A stretch of DNA of 64,000 bases from Pseudoxanthomonas helianthi (GTDB taxonomy: Bacteria > Pseudomonadota > Gammaproteobacteria > Xanthomonadales > Xanthomonadaceae), in assembly GCF_017939625.1 (NCBI RefSeq), contig NZ_JAGKTC010000001.1, positions 186,413 to 250,412 of the forward strand, given 5' to 3'. The position numbers were made by a program, and so were the translations under genes. Of this stretch, positions 17,898 to 27,200 are shown piece by piece (within the stretch, counting starts at the first letter, position 1; every line of letters starts with the position of its first letter). Under the pieces are notes generated by a model that was not told where the DNA came from, did no database searches, and was given only the letters and a program-made list of their open reading frames with translations.

Positions 17898-19931
17898 ATG
17901 GCTTATTCGACAGAACAAATCCGCAACGTGGCCCTGGCAGGCCACCCCGGCGCCGGCAAAACCACCTTGTTCGAAGCCCTGCTGCATGCCGGCGGCGCCC
18001 TGCAGACGGCAGGCACGATAGAACGCGGCAACACCGTGTCCGATTTCGACCCGATGGAAAAGGCGCGCGGCCACTCCATCGACACCGCCATCGCCAGCAC
18101 CGACCATTCGGGCATCCACGTCAACCTGATCGACACGCCCGGCTATCCGGAATTCCGCGGCCAGGCGCTGTCGGCGCTGTCGGCGGTGGAAACCGCGCTG
18201 ATCGTGGTCGATGCCGACAACGGCGTCGCCCACGGCACCCGCCGGCTGATGGAACGCGCGAAGCAGCGCGGCCTGTGCCGGGTCGTGGTGGTCAACAAGA
18301 TCGACCACGAAGGCGCCGATTGCGCCGCGGTACTGGAGCAACTACGCGAGGAATTCGGCCCCGAGACATTGCCGCTGAACCTGCCCGCCGACGGCGGCGC
18401 GCGCGTGGTCGACTGTTTCGGCGGCAACGGCGGCGAGAGCGATCTCGGCCCGGTCGCCGAATGGCACCAGAAGATCATCGACCAGGTCGTCGAGATCAAC
18501 GAGACGGTGATGGAGCATTACCTGGACCTGGGCGAAGGCGGCCTGTCCGGCGCCGAACTGCACGACGCCTTCGAGCAATGCCTGCGCGAAGGCCACCTGG
18601 TGCCGGTGTGCTTCGCCTCGGCGCGCACCGGCGTCGGGGTGAAGGAACTGCTCGATGCGATGGAACGGCTGTTCCCGAATCCCGGCGAAGCCAATCCGCC
18701 GCCTTTCGTGAAGGGCGACGAGCCGATTGTCGCCCGGCCCGACCCGGACGCGCACGTCGTCGCCGATGTGTTCAAGATCGTCAACGACCCCTTCGTCGGC
18801 AAACTCGGCGTGTTCCGCGTCTACCAGGGCACAGTGAAGAAGGATTCGCAGTTGTTCGTCGACGACGGGCGCAAGCCGTTCAAGGTCGGCCACCTGTTCA
18901 AGCTGCGCGGCAAGGACCACACCGAGATAGAACAGGCCATCCCCGGGGACATCGCCGCGGTGACCAAGGTCGACGAACTGCATTTCGACGCGGTGCTGCA
19001 CGACAGCCACGACGAGGACCAGATCCACCTGGCGCCGGTCGATTTCCCGCGGCCGATGTTCGGACTGGCCATCGAAGCGGCCAGCAAGGGCCAGGAACAG
19101 AAGCTGGCCGGCGCACTGCACAAGCTGGCCGAGGAGGACCCGGCCTTCGCCGTGGAAACCAACGCCGAGCTCAACGAAACGGTGGTGCGCGGCCTGTCCG
19201 ACCTGCACCTGCGGGTGATGCTGGAACGGCTGAAGGAGCGCCACGGCGTCGAGGTGAAGACCCGGCCCCCGCGCATCGCCTACCGCGAAACCATCGGGGC
19301 GAAGGCCGAAGGCCACCACCGGCACAAGAAGCAGACCGGCGGCGCCGGCCAGTTCGGCGAAGTGTTCCTGCGCATCGAACCGCTGCCGCGCGGCGGCGGG
19401 TTCGAGTTCGTCGACGAGGTCAAGGGCGGCACCATTCCGGGGCAGTTCCTGCCGGCGGTCGAGAAAGGCGTGCGCCAAGTGCTGTCCGGCGGCGCCATCG
19501 CCGGCTATCCGCTGCAGGACCTGCGCGTCATCGTCTACGACGGCAAGCACCATGCGGTCGACAGCAAGGAAGTGGCGTTCGTCGCCGCCGGCAAAAAAGC
19601 CTTTCTGGACGCGATCTTGAAAGCGAAACCGCAAGTGCTGGAACCGGTCGTGGACCTGGAAGTCAGCGCGCCGGAAGCGCAGGTCGGCGACATCACCGGT
19701 GGCCTGTCGTCGAAGCGCGCGCGCATCAACGGCACCGATTCGGCGCGTGGCGAAGTCACGGTGAAGGCGCAAGTGCCGCTGTCCGAACTGGAAGGCTATG
19801 CGGCCGAACTGAAATCGGTCACCGCCGGCCGCGGGCGCTACGCGCTCGACTTCAGCCACTACGAACCGGTGCCGGTGCAGGTGCAGCAAAAACTGGTCGA
19901 GACGTGGAAACCCAGGCACGAGGACGAGTGA
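17898..19931 (+). CDS. elongation factor G-like GTPase (EF-G paralogue)
   Basis: A 677-residue translational GTPase shorter than canonical EF-G. The P-loop is GHPGAGKT (residues 15-22), then DTPGYPEF (G3) and NKID (G4); domains IV and V follow (GGAGQFGEVFLRIEP; SSKRARINGTDSARGEV near the C-terminus). It belongs to the 'EF-G-like/FusA2' group and not to the str-operon fusA; Xanthomonads carry both. The role may be alternative elongation or ribosome recycling. The ATG at 17898 is preceded by a good GAGGAGAT box; a longer open frame upstream has no family support. Confidence 0.9.
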   Translation: MAYSTEQIRNVALAGHPGAGKTTLFEALLHAGGALQTAGTIERGNTVSDFDPMEKARGHSIDTAIASTDHSGIHVNLIDTPGYPEFRGQALSALSAVETALIVVDADNGVAHGTRRLMERAKQRGLCRVVVVNKIDHEGADCAAVLEQLREEFGPETLPLNLPADGGARVVDCFGGNGGESDLGPVAEWHQKIIDQVVEINETVMEHYLDLGEGGLSGAELHDAFEQCLREGHLVPVCFASARTGVGVKELLDAMERLFPNPGEANPPPFVKGDEPIVARPDPDAHVVADVFKIVNDPFVGKLGVFRVYQGTVKKDSQLFVDDGRKPFKVGHLFKLRGKDHTEIEQAIPGDIAAVTKVDELHFDAVLHDSHDEDQIHLAPVDFPRPMFGLAIEAASKGQEQKLAGALHKLAEEDPAFAVETNAELNETVVRGLSDLHLRVMLERLKERHGVEVKTRPPRIAYRETIGAKAEGHHRHKKQTGGAGQFGEVFLRIEPLPRGGGFEFVDEVKGGTIPGQFLPAVEKGVRQVLSGGAIAGYPLQDLRVIVYDGKHHAVDSKEVAFVAAGKKAFLDAILKAKPQVLEPVVDLEVSAPEAQVGDITGGLSSKRARINGTDSARGEVTVKAQVPLSELEGYAAELKSVTAGRGRYALDFSHYEPVPVQVQQKLVETWKPRHEDE

Positions 19932-20121
19932 AACGCGGCGCGGCGCCGAGGCGGATCACCGTCATTCCGGCGCCGCGCATCGCTCATGAAGAAAAAACCG
20001 CTGGAAAATGCCGTTCCGGACTTGGCGACGGCGCGCGATTGCCCTACATTTCGCCTGCCGACGGTTTCGACCGAAGATTTCGGCCCGAACAACCCACCTA
20101 ACGAAGGTATACAGGACAACT

Positions 20122-20499
20122 ATGGCAACGAAGAAGAAAGCCGCTCCGAAGAAGGCCGCGAAGGCCGCCAAGCCCGCCGCCGCCAAGCCGATCAAGGAAG
20201 CCCTGAGCAAGTCGGGCCTGGTCGCCCACATCGCCGACGCCGCCTCGGTCGCCGCCAAGGACGTGCGCGCCGTGCTGGCCGCGCTGGAAGGTGCGGTGCA
20301 CGCTTCGGTCAGCAAGAAGGGCGCCGGTTCGTTCACCCTGCCGGGCCTGCTGAAGATCACCGCGGTCAACGTGCCGGCCAAGCCGAAGCGCAAGGGCATC
20401 AACCCGTTCACCAAGGAAGAGGTCTGGTTCGCCGCCAAGCCGGCTTCGGTGAAGGTCAAGGTTCGCCCGCTGAAGAAGCTGAAGGACGCTGCCGCCTGA
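20122..20499 (+). CDS. HU-family DNA-binding protein with histone-like N-terminal tail
   Basis: A 125-residue nucleoid protein. Residues 1-25 are a Lys/Ala tail (ATKKKAAPKKAAKAAKPAAA) like histone H1 or mycobacterial HU C-tails; the HU/IHF fold follows, with GAGSFTLPGLLKITAV and a DNA-binding arm containing KRKGINPFTKEE, where the usual RNPxTGE arm tip is changed. The ATG at 20122 gives a clean tail; upstream codons are not HU-like. Likely binds DNA non-specifically and compacts it. Confidence 0.92.
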   Translation: MATKKKAAPKKAAKAAKPAAAKPIKEALSKSGLVAHIADAASVAAKDVRAVLAALEGAVHASVSKKGAGSFTLPGLLKITAVNVPAKPKRKGINPFTKEEVWFAAKPASVKVKVRPLKKLKDAAA

Positions 20500-20529
20500 T
20501 CCTGGCGCACGCTTCGCAAAGCAACACCG

Positions 20530-20577
20530 CTCGAGACGGCCCAGGCCGTCTCGAGTCGCTTCGGGCCAGATGTTTTT
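20530..20577 (+). terminator. Probable hairpin terminator after the HU gene
   Basis: A 12-base stem (CTCGAGACGGCC, 20530-20541, and complement 20544-20555) lies 30 bases after the HU stop. A TTTTT run follows at 20573-20577 rather than immediately, so efficiency is uncertain. Confidence 0.5.
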
Positions 20578-20605
20578 GTGGGAGCGGCCATGGCCGCTCC
20601 CACAA
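20576..20605. repeat. 30-base perfect palindrome, 'gtgggagcgg' family
   Basis: The centre GTGGGAGCGGCCATGGCC continues into its exact complement, with two flanking TT/AA pairs. The same head sequence recurs at 21028, 21109, 27201 and 63425. Confidence 0.8.
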
Positions 20606-20714
20606 CGGCTGCCCCGGCGCTGACCGGTGGAACGCTCAATCACAGCCGCGGCGTCGCCGCTGCGCCGGCATCGGCCTATCGTGGCCTCGCGATACCGCAA
20701 GCCCCGTTCCCGCC

Positions 20715-21011
20715 ATGACCATGAACACCCCCCAGCACCGCTACCGCATCACCGTCACGCCGATCGAGGCCGATGGCCTGCCCTGCCAGCGGCGCTGCGC
20801 GATCGAATTCGAACACCGCGACCGCACCGACTGGATGCGCCTGCTGGAGTCGATCCAGCGCCGTCCGGGCCTCAGCGGCGACGAGCGCTCGGCGCTGGCC
20901 GTGGCGCTGCGCCTGCTGGACACCCTCAGCCATCGCGAAGGCGACGAATTGTTCGCCGCGCTGCGCCCGCACCTGGATGCGTTCGTACGGGGCCTGCACG
21001 CCCAGCATTGA
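20715..21011 (+). CDS. small protein, DUF3861-like
   Basis: A 98-residue soluble protein beginning MTMNTPQHRYRITVTPIEAD. The HRYRITVTPIE opening and the CAIEFEHRDRTDWMRLLESI block look like the DUF3861 family (tentative). No catalytic motif is seen. A second ATG two codons later is an alternative start. It lies alone between two repeat elements and its function is unknown. Confidence 0.7.
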   Translation: MTMNTPQHRYRITVTPIEADGLPCQRRCAIEFEHRDRTDWMRLLESIQRRPGLSGDERSALAVALRLLDTLSHREGDELFAALRPHLDAFVRGLHAQH

Positions 21012-21027
21012 TGCGCGGACGGCTCTC

Positions 21028-21184
21028 GTGGGAGCGGCCATAGCCGCGAATGCCTTCCCTCACTTTCCCCAAGAGCATCCGCAAGCAAGCCCACTCCCGT
21101 ACAGCCCCGTGGGAGCGACTTCAGTCGCGAATGCTTCTCCCCGCTTCCTCACTGAAGCGCATTCGCGAGCAAGCTCGCTCCCAC
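21028..21184. repeat. Two tandem composite REP-like elements
   Basis: Heads reading GTGGGAGCGgccatagCCGCGAATG (case marks variation; 21028) and GTGGGAGCGACTTCAGTCGC (21109) are each followed by an inverted tail: a degraded copy near 21075-21100 and GCATTCGCGAGCAAGCTCGC (21159). The unit is head, short spacer, inverted tail. The 303-base gap 21012-21314 holds only these elements and no gene. Confidence 0.7.
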
Positions 21185-21314
21185 GCCATTGCCTTCCCGC
21201 GTGCCTCGGCATGAAAGCCGCACCGCCGAACGCAAGCGCCGCTTGGGCGGCTAACCGGGCGTTCACCGCTTTCCGCTAAGGTAGCCGGCATCCGCCCCTG
21301 CCCCGGGAAGCCGC

Positions 21315-21884
21315 ATGTCCACCGCCCCGCTCCGCCGCCTCGCCTGCCTGCTGGCGCTCGCCGCCAGCCTGGCTGCCTGCACCACGCTCAACGCGGTTTC
21401 CGCCTGGCTCGGCAACGAAGTCGCGTTCACCGCGCCGCAGCTGCAGCGCAAGCTGGACAACAGCTTCCCGCGCGATTTCGACAAACTCGGCGGCCTGGTT
21501 TCCGCACGGCTGACCAACCCGCGCCTGAGCATCCCGCAAGGCGACAGCCGCCTGCGCCTCGACTTCGACATCGCGGTCAGCGCGCTGGGCGAAACGCCGG
21601 TGGATTCGGGCCACTTCGCCCTGCTCAGCGGCTTGCGCTACAACCCGGCGACGCAAGGCCTGCACCTGGACAACCCGGAACTGCTCAGCGTCGACATCCC
21701 CGGCGCGGGCAGCCTGCTCAAGGGCGGCACGCGCGGGCTGATCAACACGCTACTGGCGGATTACGCCGCGTCGGAGCCGGTCTACCGCCTCGACGACGAC
21801 CTGCTGCGCAAGCTGCCCTCCGGCAAGCGCATCGGTTCGACCAACATCGAGAACGGCCGCGTGGTCGTGCACCTGACCCAGTGA
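21315..21884 (+). CDS. DUF1439 lipoprotein (YceB-like)
   Basis: A 189-residue lipoprotein with lipobox SLAAC (Cys22) and a lipid-binding-like beta-rich body: repeated amphipathic strands, FTAPQLQRKLDNSFPRDF near 40-57 and IPGAGSLLKGGTRGLINTL near 135. It matches the DUF1439/YceB family, whose fold resembles tubular lipid-binding proteins. The Thr-Thr after Cys22 does not give an Asp+2 retention signal, so outer-membrane sorting is likely. Function unknown; it is followed 25 bases later by another lipoprotein. Confidence 0.8.
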   Translation: MSTAPLRRLACLLALAASLAACTTLNAVSAWLGNEVAFTAPQLQRKLDNSFPRDFDKLGGLVSARLTNPRLSIPQGDSRLRLDFDIAVSALGETPVDSGHFALLSGLRYNPATQGLHLDNPELLSVDIPGAGSLLKGGTRGLINTLLADYAASEPVYRLDDDLLRKLPSGKRIGSTNIENGRVVVHLTQ

Positions 21885-21909
21885 CACGCCCGGCAAGGAG
21901 CGGGCCGCC

Positions 21910-22473
21910 ATGAAGAAGGGACTTCCCCCCGCCATCATCGCCGCTTGCCTGGCCGGCTTGTGCGCCTGCACGCCATCGCCTGCGCCGCCGGTAGCTCCAG
22001 CCCAAAGCACGCCAGCGGCTTCGCCTGCCGCCGCGCCGGCGACGAAAGCGCCCGCAGGAACACCTGGCGCGACCGGCGACGCGACACCGACAGTGGACGA
22101 AGCCACGCCTGCCGCCGCCGAAGCCGTGGTCCGCGCGTACTACGCCGCGATCGATGCCCGCGATTTCGCCACCGCCTACGCGCAATGGAGCGACGGCGGC
22201 GCGGCCAGCGGGCAGAGCTTCGAGCATTTCCGCAACGGCTACGCCAACACCGCGTCGGTCGAGGCCGAGGTCGGCGCGGCGACCGGCGAAGAAGGTGCCG
22301 CCGGTTCGCGCTACATCCGCGTGCCGATCGAACTGCGCGCCACCCAGCACGATGGCAGCGTGCGCCATTACCGCGGCGGCTTCGTCCTGCGCGCGGTGAT
22401 GGCCGACGGCGCCAGCGCGGAACAGCGGCGCTGGCACCTGTATTCGGCGGATATCCAGCGCCTGCCCGAATGA
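21910..22473 (+). CDS. lipoprotein with NTF2-like C-terminal domain
   Basis: A 187-residue lipoprotein with lipobox LCAC (Cys20), a Pro/Ala-rich linker (about 21-60), and a domain starting AAEAVVRAYYAAIDARDFAT near residue 64. That segment plus the beta strands VEAEVGAATGE, SRYIRVPIELRATQ and YRGGFVLRAV are typical of NTF2/SnoaL-like folds, often protein interaction or ligand-binding modules. No catalytic residue is evident. It is probably co-transcribed with the DUF1439 lipoprotein and converges on the DUF5916 gene. Confidence 0.75.
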   Translation: MKKGLPPAIIAACLAGLCACTPSPAPPVAPAQSTPAASPAAAPATKAPAGTPGATGDATPTVDEATPAAAEAVVRAYYAAIDARDFATAYAQWSDGGAASGQSFEHFRNGYANTASVEAEVGAATGEEGAAGSRYIRVPIELRATQHDGSVRHYRGGFVLRAVMADGASAEQRRWHLYSADIQRLPE

Positions 22474-22480
22474 GCCGCGC

Positions 22481-24721
22481 TTACAGCTCGAAGCGGTAGC
22501 TGAACTTCACCAGCAACTGCTCGTCGTCGCGCAGGTTGAAGCTGTCCAGCAGCAACTGGCTGGAATCTTCCGAGAACTCGTTCTGCCGATAACCGCCACG
22601 GCCATAGACCACATACAGGTAGGACAGCGGCGCCAGTTCGTAGCGGTAGCGGATCTGGAAACCCAGGTTGCGCAGGCTGAAGGAATCGACGGGGTCGGCG
22701 GTCTTCAGCATGTCGCCGTTCGCCTGCACCCGCCACGCGTCCTCGACCGCCGCATCCATGCCGATCGCCTGCAGCTTGACCCGCAGTTCCTGCTTGCTGC
22801 CCATGGCCAGGTTGAGGCCGGCATCCAGCTGGAACGCTTGCTCGTCGAAGCTGCCGATCAGGTTGTCGCCCTGCCAAACCAGCCAATGCGGCACGCGCTC
22901 GTAGTACAGGCCGGCGAACACGCTGAACGCATCGCTGATGAAATAGGTCGGCTGGAACCGCGCGTCGAATCCGATCGCCTCGGCCTTCTCGACGCCGCGG
23001 CTGAACGCGTTGATCTCGGTCTCCCACGCCCAGTCGCCCTTGCGCGGACGCGTGTATTCGTAATGCGCGTTGAAGTTGGCCGGCTCCTTCATCGCGCCGT
23101 GGCCGCGGGTGATCGTGTCGTCGCGCCCGCTGGCGTTGAGGTTGATCTGCGCATATTCCTGGCTGCCGTTGCGCAACTGGCTCTGGCGGCTGACCCGGAA
23201 CTGTTCGCCCAGGTCCTGGCCGTGGTCGTTGTACACGCCGGTGACCCGCCAGCGCCATTCCTTCGACGAATAGCGCGATTCCTGCGGCAGGTCGGCGAAG
23301 CGCTTGCGGAACTCCCAATGCAGGTAGTTCATGCTATTGCGCGACAGGTAGCCGGCGTCGTTGATCTGCAGGTCGTTGCCGAAGTGCATCGCGATCCATT
23401 GCTGGCGCCAGCCGTGGTCCATCTGGTAATCGGCCCACAGGGTGGCGCCCATGTCGCGCACGGTCTCGCCGCCCTGGTCGATCTGGCTGCCGAATACCCG
23501 CGTCTGCACGTTCCAGCGCGCGTTCGGCCGCCAGTTGTGGTCCACGCCCAGCGTGGTCGCCTCCCGGTCCAGGTACGGACGATCAACGCGGGTCATCATC
23601 AGGCCGAGGTTCTGCTTGCCGAAATCGCCGGTCACCCGGCCCGCGTAGAAGGTGCGGCCCACTTCGTCCGCTTCGTCGGCGACGAACAGGCCGTACTTCG
23701 CGTTGCCGACGTTGCCATTCAATTTGACCGCCGCGGTGATGTCGCCGGCGCCATTGCCGTCGTCGGCCGGGCCGCCGACCCGGCGCGTGTACAGCAACTG
23801 GCTGAAGTCCGACGGCGTGGTGTATTCGAAGATGCCCTGGTTCTCGGTGAAGAACGGGCGCTTGTCGCTGATGAAGGTCTCGGTGGCGCCGAAATTGACC
23901 ACCAGGTCGTCGCTTTCCACCTGGCCGAAATCCGGGTTCAGCGTGGCCGACAACTGGAACTGGCCGTTCGGCTTCCAGAACAGGTCGGCGCCGGCGTCGA
24001 AATCGCTGCGTCCCCGCACGTTGTCGTACAGGCCGGACATGTACGGCGTGACCGCCAGCAGCGACTGGCTGTATTGCGCCACTTCGATCGGGGTGAAGTC
24101 GGACAGGAAGCGCGGCAGTTCGAAGCTGGCCGCGGGCCACGCCGAACGCTCGCCGGTGGAACCGATGACCCGGTCCAGGTAGATCTTCAGCGTGCGCTTG
24201 CCGTCCGCGCCCTTGCGCATCGGCGCGATGTACCAGGGGATCAGTATCTCCGCCGACCAGCCGTCGGCGTCTTCGCCGACCGCGTGCTTCCAGTTGCCGT
24301 CCCAGTCGGGGTTGAAGTTGCTCTCGTTGCTGATCACCGCATCGCCGATGCCGTCGGTCGACGACACGCAGAAGTTGTAGCCGGTACGGCCGTCGCCATC
24401 GAAGTCGATGTTGACGTTGACCCGGTCGACCTGCTCCTCGAAGTCGCGCTGCACGCGCTGGCGGGTACGCGGCACGCTGGCCGGTTGCACGTTGCGGAAG
24501 CCGATGGCCAGGCCCTCGGGCGTGGCCAGGATCCACGCTTCGGTCGGCTGCGTCCCCGGCGTGCGGGTCAGCGGCTGCACCCGGCGGAAATCGGTGACGT
24601 GTTGCGCGCCGGCCCACTCGGCCGGATCGATGCGCCCGTCGATGACCACGGTCGGACCGGATTCCGCCGCCATGGCCGGCACGGCCAACCCGGACAAGAC
24701 CATCGCAAGCAACTGTCGCAT
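22481..24721 (-). CDS. DUF5916 outer-membrane protein with CBM9-like domain
   Basis: A 746-residue secreted protein with a signal peptide (MRQLLAMVLSGLAVPAMA). Residues 25-210 form a carbohydrate-binding family 9-like beta sandwich (VVIDGRIDPAEWAGAQ); the remainder is a DUF5916 region of many alternating strands that looks like an outer-membrane beta barrel. It contains DKRPFFTENQGIF and DYQMDHGWRQQW. Function is not established; related proteins are common in Xanthomonadaceae and Bacteroidetes. No polysaccharide genes adjoin it, and the patatin gene lies 117 bases upstream on the same strand. Confidence 0.82.
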   Translation of the reverse strand: MRQLLAMVLSGLAVPAMAAESGPTVVIDGRIDPAEWAGAQHVTDFRRVQPLTRTPGTQPTEAWILATPEGLAIGFRNVQPASVPRTRQRVQRDFEEQVDRVNVNIDFDGDGRTGYNFCVSSTDGIGDAVISNESNFNPDWDGNWKHAVGEDADGWSAEILIPWYIAPMRKGADGKRTLKIYLDRVIGSTGERSAWPAASFELPRFLSDFTPIEVAQYSQSLLAVTPYMSGLYDNVRGRSDFDAGADLFWKPNGQFQLSATLNPDFGQVESDDLVVNFGATETFISDKRPFFTENQGIFEYTTPSDFSQLLYTRRVGGPADDGNGAGDITAAVKLNGNVGNAKYGLFVADEADEVGRTFYAGRVTGDFGKQNLGLMMTRVDRPYLDREATTLGVDHNWRPNARWNVQTRVFGSQIDQGGETVRDMGATLWADYQMDHGWRQQWIAMHFGNDLQINDAGYLSRNSMNYLHWEFRKRFADLPQESRYSSKEWRWRVTGVYNDHGQDLGEQFRVSRQSQLRNGSQEYAQINLNASGRDDTITRGHGAMKEPANFNAHYEYTRPRKGDWAWETEINAFSRGVEKAEAIGFDARFQPTYFISDAFSVFAGLYYERVPHWLVWQGDNLIGSFDEQAFQLDAGLNLAMGSKQELRVKLQAIGMDAAVEDAWRVQANGDMLKTADPVDSFSLRNLGFQIRYRYELAPLSYLYVVYGRGGYRQNEFSEDSSQLLLDSFNLRDDEQLLVKFSYRFEL

Positions 24722-24838
24722 CGACGCACACCCCTGTTTGGATGCGCGCAGGCTACGCAGGCGCCCCCATCCGTGCGCCTGCCGTCGGTCATGTAAACCT
24801 TTGGCGCGAACCCGGCATCCCCACTGGGACGACGCCGT

Positions 24839-26026
24839 TCAGGCCGTCGCGTCGTGGGTCGCGAAGGCGTTTTCGCCCTGCGGCAGTTCCAGCCATTCCG
24901 GACGGGCCAGCGCACGGCCGATATCGACGCGACCCGCCTGCCAGTGCTCGTGGATGGCGACGCGGCCGAACTGGTAATCCTTGAAATGGCCGATGCGGGC
25001 GCGATCCCGGTAAATAAGGTGGATCACGCTGTAGCGACGGTCGCAGGCCAGTTTTTCCGCATGCTGGCACCACGGATTGCGCGCGCGCACGTCGGCGGGG
25101 ATTTCCTCCAGCAGTTCGCGCAGCAGGCGCCGGTAGTGCTGGCCGACGCGATGCATGTCGGTGATCGCGCGGGTGCGGCTGGAGTACTGGATTTCCTTCT
25201 CGCGTTCGGCCACGTCGAACAGGTTGTGCGGCAGGTCGCCGCGCGCGCTCCACAGGTCGACCTGGAACACCAGCGCATCGCGGCGCGGTTCGGTTTCGAA
25301 CAATTGCGACAGCGGCGTATTCGACACCAGGCCGCCATCCCAGAACCAGCGTCCGTCGATCTCCACTGCCGGGAATGCCGGCGGCAACGCGCCCGAGGCG
25401 AGGATGTGGCGCGCGTCGAGGCGCATCTTCGCGTTGTCGAAGTACTCCAGGTTGCCGCTGGCCACGTCCACCGCGCCGACGCTGACGCGCATGCCGCCGT
25501 CGTTGAGCCGGTCGAAGTCGACCAGCCGGTTCAAGGTGTCGAGCATGGGCCGGGTGTCGTACCAGCTGGCGGTGTCGGGACCGGGTACCGCGAACGGGTC
25601 GAACCATGCGCGCGGGGCATAGAACCCGCGCTGGCCTTCGACCAGCGCGCGCCAGGCTTCCCACGCATCCAGCCAACTGCGCGAATCGCCGTGCAATTGC
25701 CCCAGGCTCGCCTCCTGCCCCTGCGCCGTGGCCGGGAAGAAGAATGGCTGCGACACCGTGTCCCAGAATTCGCGCAGCACGTCGAGCCGCTTCTCCGGTG
25801 GGTTGCCCGCGATCAACGCGGTGTTGAAAGCACCAATGGAAATACCGGCCAGCCAGTTCGGCGCGATGCCGGCTTCGTGCAGGCCCTGGTAGACGCCGGC
25901 CTGGTAGGCGCCGAGCGCGCCGCCGCCTTGCAGGACGAGGGCGATGTTCTCCGGAACGCGCGGCCTGGCTTTCGACTTGCGAACGGGCGTGGGCTTCGTC
26001 GCGGCTCGTTTGGCGGCCATGGACAC
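24839..26026 (-). CDS. patatin-like phospholipase
   Basis: A 395-residue serine lipid acyl hydrolase. A basic N-terminal tail (about 1-28) precedes the oxyanion loop LQGGGALGAYQAGVY (32-46), the nucleophile Ser in GISIG near residue 65, and the catalytic Asp in WDGGLVSNTP near residue 220. A C-terminal DUF3734-like extension (QHAEKLACDRRYSVIHLIY, ~315-335) is typical of the proteobacterial group near poly-3-hydroxybutyrate metabolism. No signal peptide is evident. A second ATG (M3) is an alternative start. The 3-hydroxybutyrate dehydrogenase lies upstream in the same direction, suggesting a lipid/PHB context. Confidence 0.9.
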   Translation of the reverse strand: MSMAAKRAATKPTPVRKSKARPRVPENIALVLQGGGALGAYQAGVYQGLHEAGIAPNWLAGISIGAFNTALIAGNPPEKRLDVLREFWDTVSQPFFFPATAQGQEASLGQLHGDSRSWLDAWEAWRALVEGQRGFYAPRAWFDPFAVPGPDTASWYDTRPMLDTLNRLVDFDRLNDGGMRVSVGAVDVASGNLEYFDNAKMRLDARHILASGALPPAFPAVEIDGRWFWDGGLVSNTPLSQLFETEPRRDALVFQVDLWSARGDLPHNLFDVAEREKEIQYSSRTRAITDMHRVGQHYRRLLRELLEEIPADVRARNPWCQHAEKLACDRRYSVIHLIYRDRARIGHFKDYQFGRVAIHEHWQAGRVDIGRALARPEWLELPQGENAFATHDATA

Positions 26027-26050
26027 CTCTATCTGTTACCGGGGATGACT

Positions 26051-26241
26051 GTCATCCCGAACGTAGCGAGGGACCTGAGTTGCTCTTTCGCCTTCGCTCG
26101 TCATTCCCGCGCAGGCGGGAATCGCCCTTCGCCGTCGCTTTTGCTGTTTGAACAAAGAGCAAAAGCCGGAGCGATTCCCGCCTGCGCGGGAATGACGAGC
26201 GGAAAAACAAAAGCAGGATCCCTCGCCACGCTCGGGACGAC
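26051..26241. repeat. Nested inverted repeat between patatin and bdh genes
   Basis: Inner arms of 30 bases (26096-26125 and 26171-26200) are perfect complements; the core is TCATTCCCGCGCAGGCGGGA. Outer arms (26051-26076 and 26215-26241), starting GTCATCCCGAACGTAGCGAG, match with three substitutions and one indel. The element fills most of the 287-base gap; no gene is seen there. Confidence 0.85.
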
Positions 26242-26313
26242 AATTCCGATGGACTTCTTTCGATGGATTCCTTTCGATCCCGCACCGACCTCGACGGGTC
26301 GCGTCGGGAACGA

Positions 26314-27102
26314 CTACTGCATGTACCAGCCATGGCTGACCACGACGCTCTGCCCGGTCAGCGCCGCGCTGGGGAACTCGCACAGGAACCGCACCGTCTC
26401 GGCCACATCCTGCACGGTGGTGAAGATGCCGTCCACGGTCTGGCCCAGCATCACCTTCTTCACCACTTCCTCCTCGCTGATGCCCAGTTCCCTGGCCTGC
26501 TCGGGGATCTGCTTCTCCACCAGCGGCGTGCGCACGAAACCGGGGCAGACCACGTGCGAACGCACGTTGCGCTTGCCGCCTTCCTTGGCAAGCACCCGGG
26601 CCAGGCCCAGCAGGCCGTGCTTGGCGGTGACGTAGGCCGACTTCAGCGGCGAGGCCTCGTGCGAATGCACCGAGCCCATGTAGATCACCACGCCACCGCG
26701 ATCGCCTTCGTACATGTGCGGCAACACCGCCTTGGTGGTCAGGAACGCGCCGTCCAGATGGATGGCCAGCATCTTCTTCCAGTCGGCGAAGGCGTAATTC
26801 TCGATCGGGTTGACGATCTGCACGCCGGCGTTGGAAACCAGGATGTCGACCGGGCCGAGCTGCTCGACGACCTTGGCGATGCCGGCATCGACCTCGGCTT
26901 CGTCGGTGACGTTCATCGCCACGCCCAGCGCCTTGCCGCCGGCCGCGACGATCTCGGCGGCGACGGTGTTGGCGCCGTCCAGGTTGAGGTCGGCGATGGC
27001 GATGGCCGCGCCGGAACGGGCCAGGGTATGCGCGATTTCCTTGCCGATGCCGCTGGCCGCGCCGGTGACGACGGCGACCTTGCCTTGCAGGGGGAGAGCC
27101 AT
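26314..27102 (-). CDS. bdhA: 3-hydroxybutyrate dehydrogenase
   Basis: A 262-residue short-chain dehydrogenase that interconverts (R)-3-hydroxybutyrate and acetoacetate with NAD. It has [12 protein letters not shown] (13-24), the active-site Tyr/Lys in SAYVTAKHG near residue 155, [16 protein letters not shown] and the characteristic C-terminus [25 protein letters not shown] is typical of this family rather than acetoacetyl-CoA reductase. The substrate is inferred from those signatures. It is likely transcribed with the patatin, despite the repeat in the gap. Confidence 0.9.
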   Translation of the reverse strand: MALPLQGKVAVVTGAASGIGKEIAHTLARSGAAIAIADLNLDGANTVAAEIVAAGGKALGVAMNVTDEAEVDAGIAKVVEQLGPVDILVSNAGVQIVNPIENYAFADWKKMLAIHLDGAFLTTKAVLPHMYEGDRGGVVIYMGSVHSHEASPLKSAYVTAKHGLLGLARVLAKEGGKRNVRSHVVCPGFVRTPLVEKQIPEQARELGISEEEVVKKVMLGQTVDGIFTTVQDVAETVRFLCEFPSAALTGQSVVVSHGWYMQ

Positions 27103-27200
27103 GAGCGTTCCTTACGAAGGTGGGGGAATACCGCCATCATTATCCCGGGCTATGGGTTAGAACATCGTTCCAACGGCCAATGCCCCTCTGAATCTCTGGT

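Noticed and set aside
21028-21184. Possible CRISPR array
   Set aside because: The units are inverted head-tail REP-like elements of unequal spacing, not direct repeats with constant spacers, and no cas genes are present.
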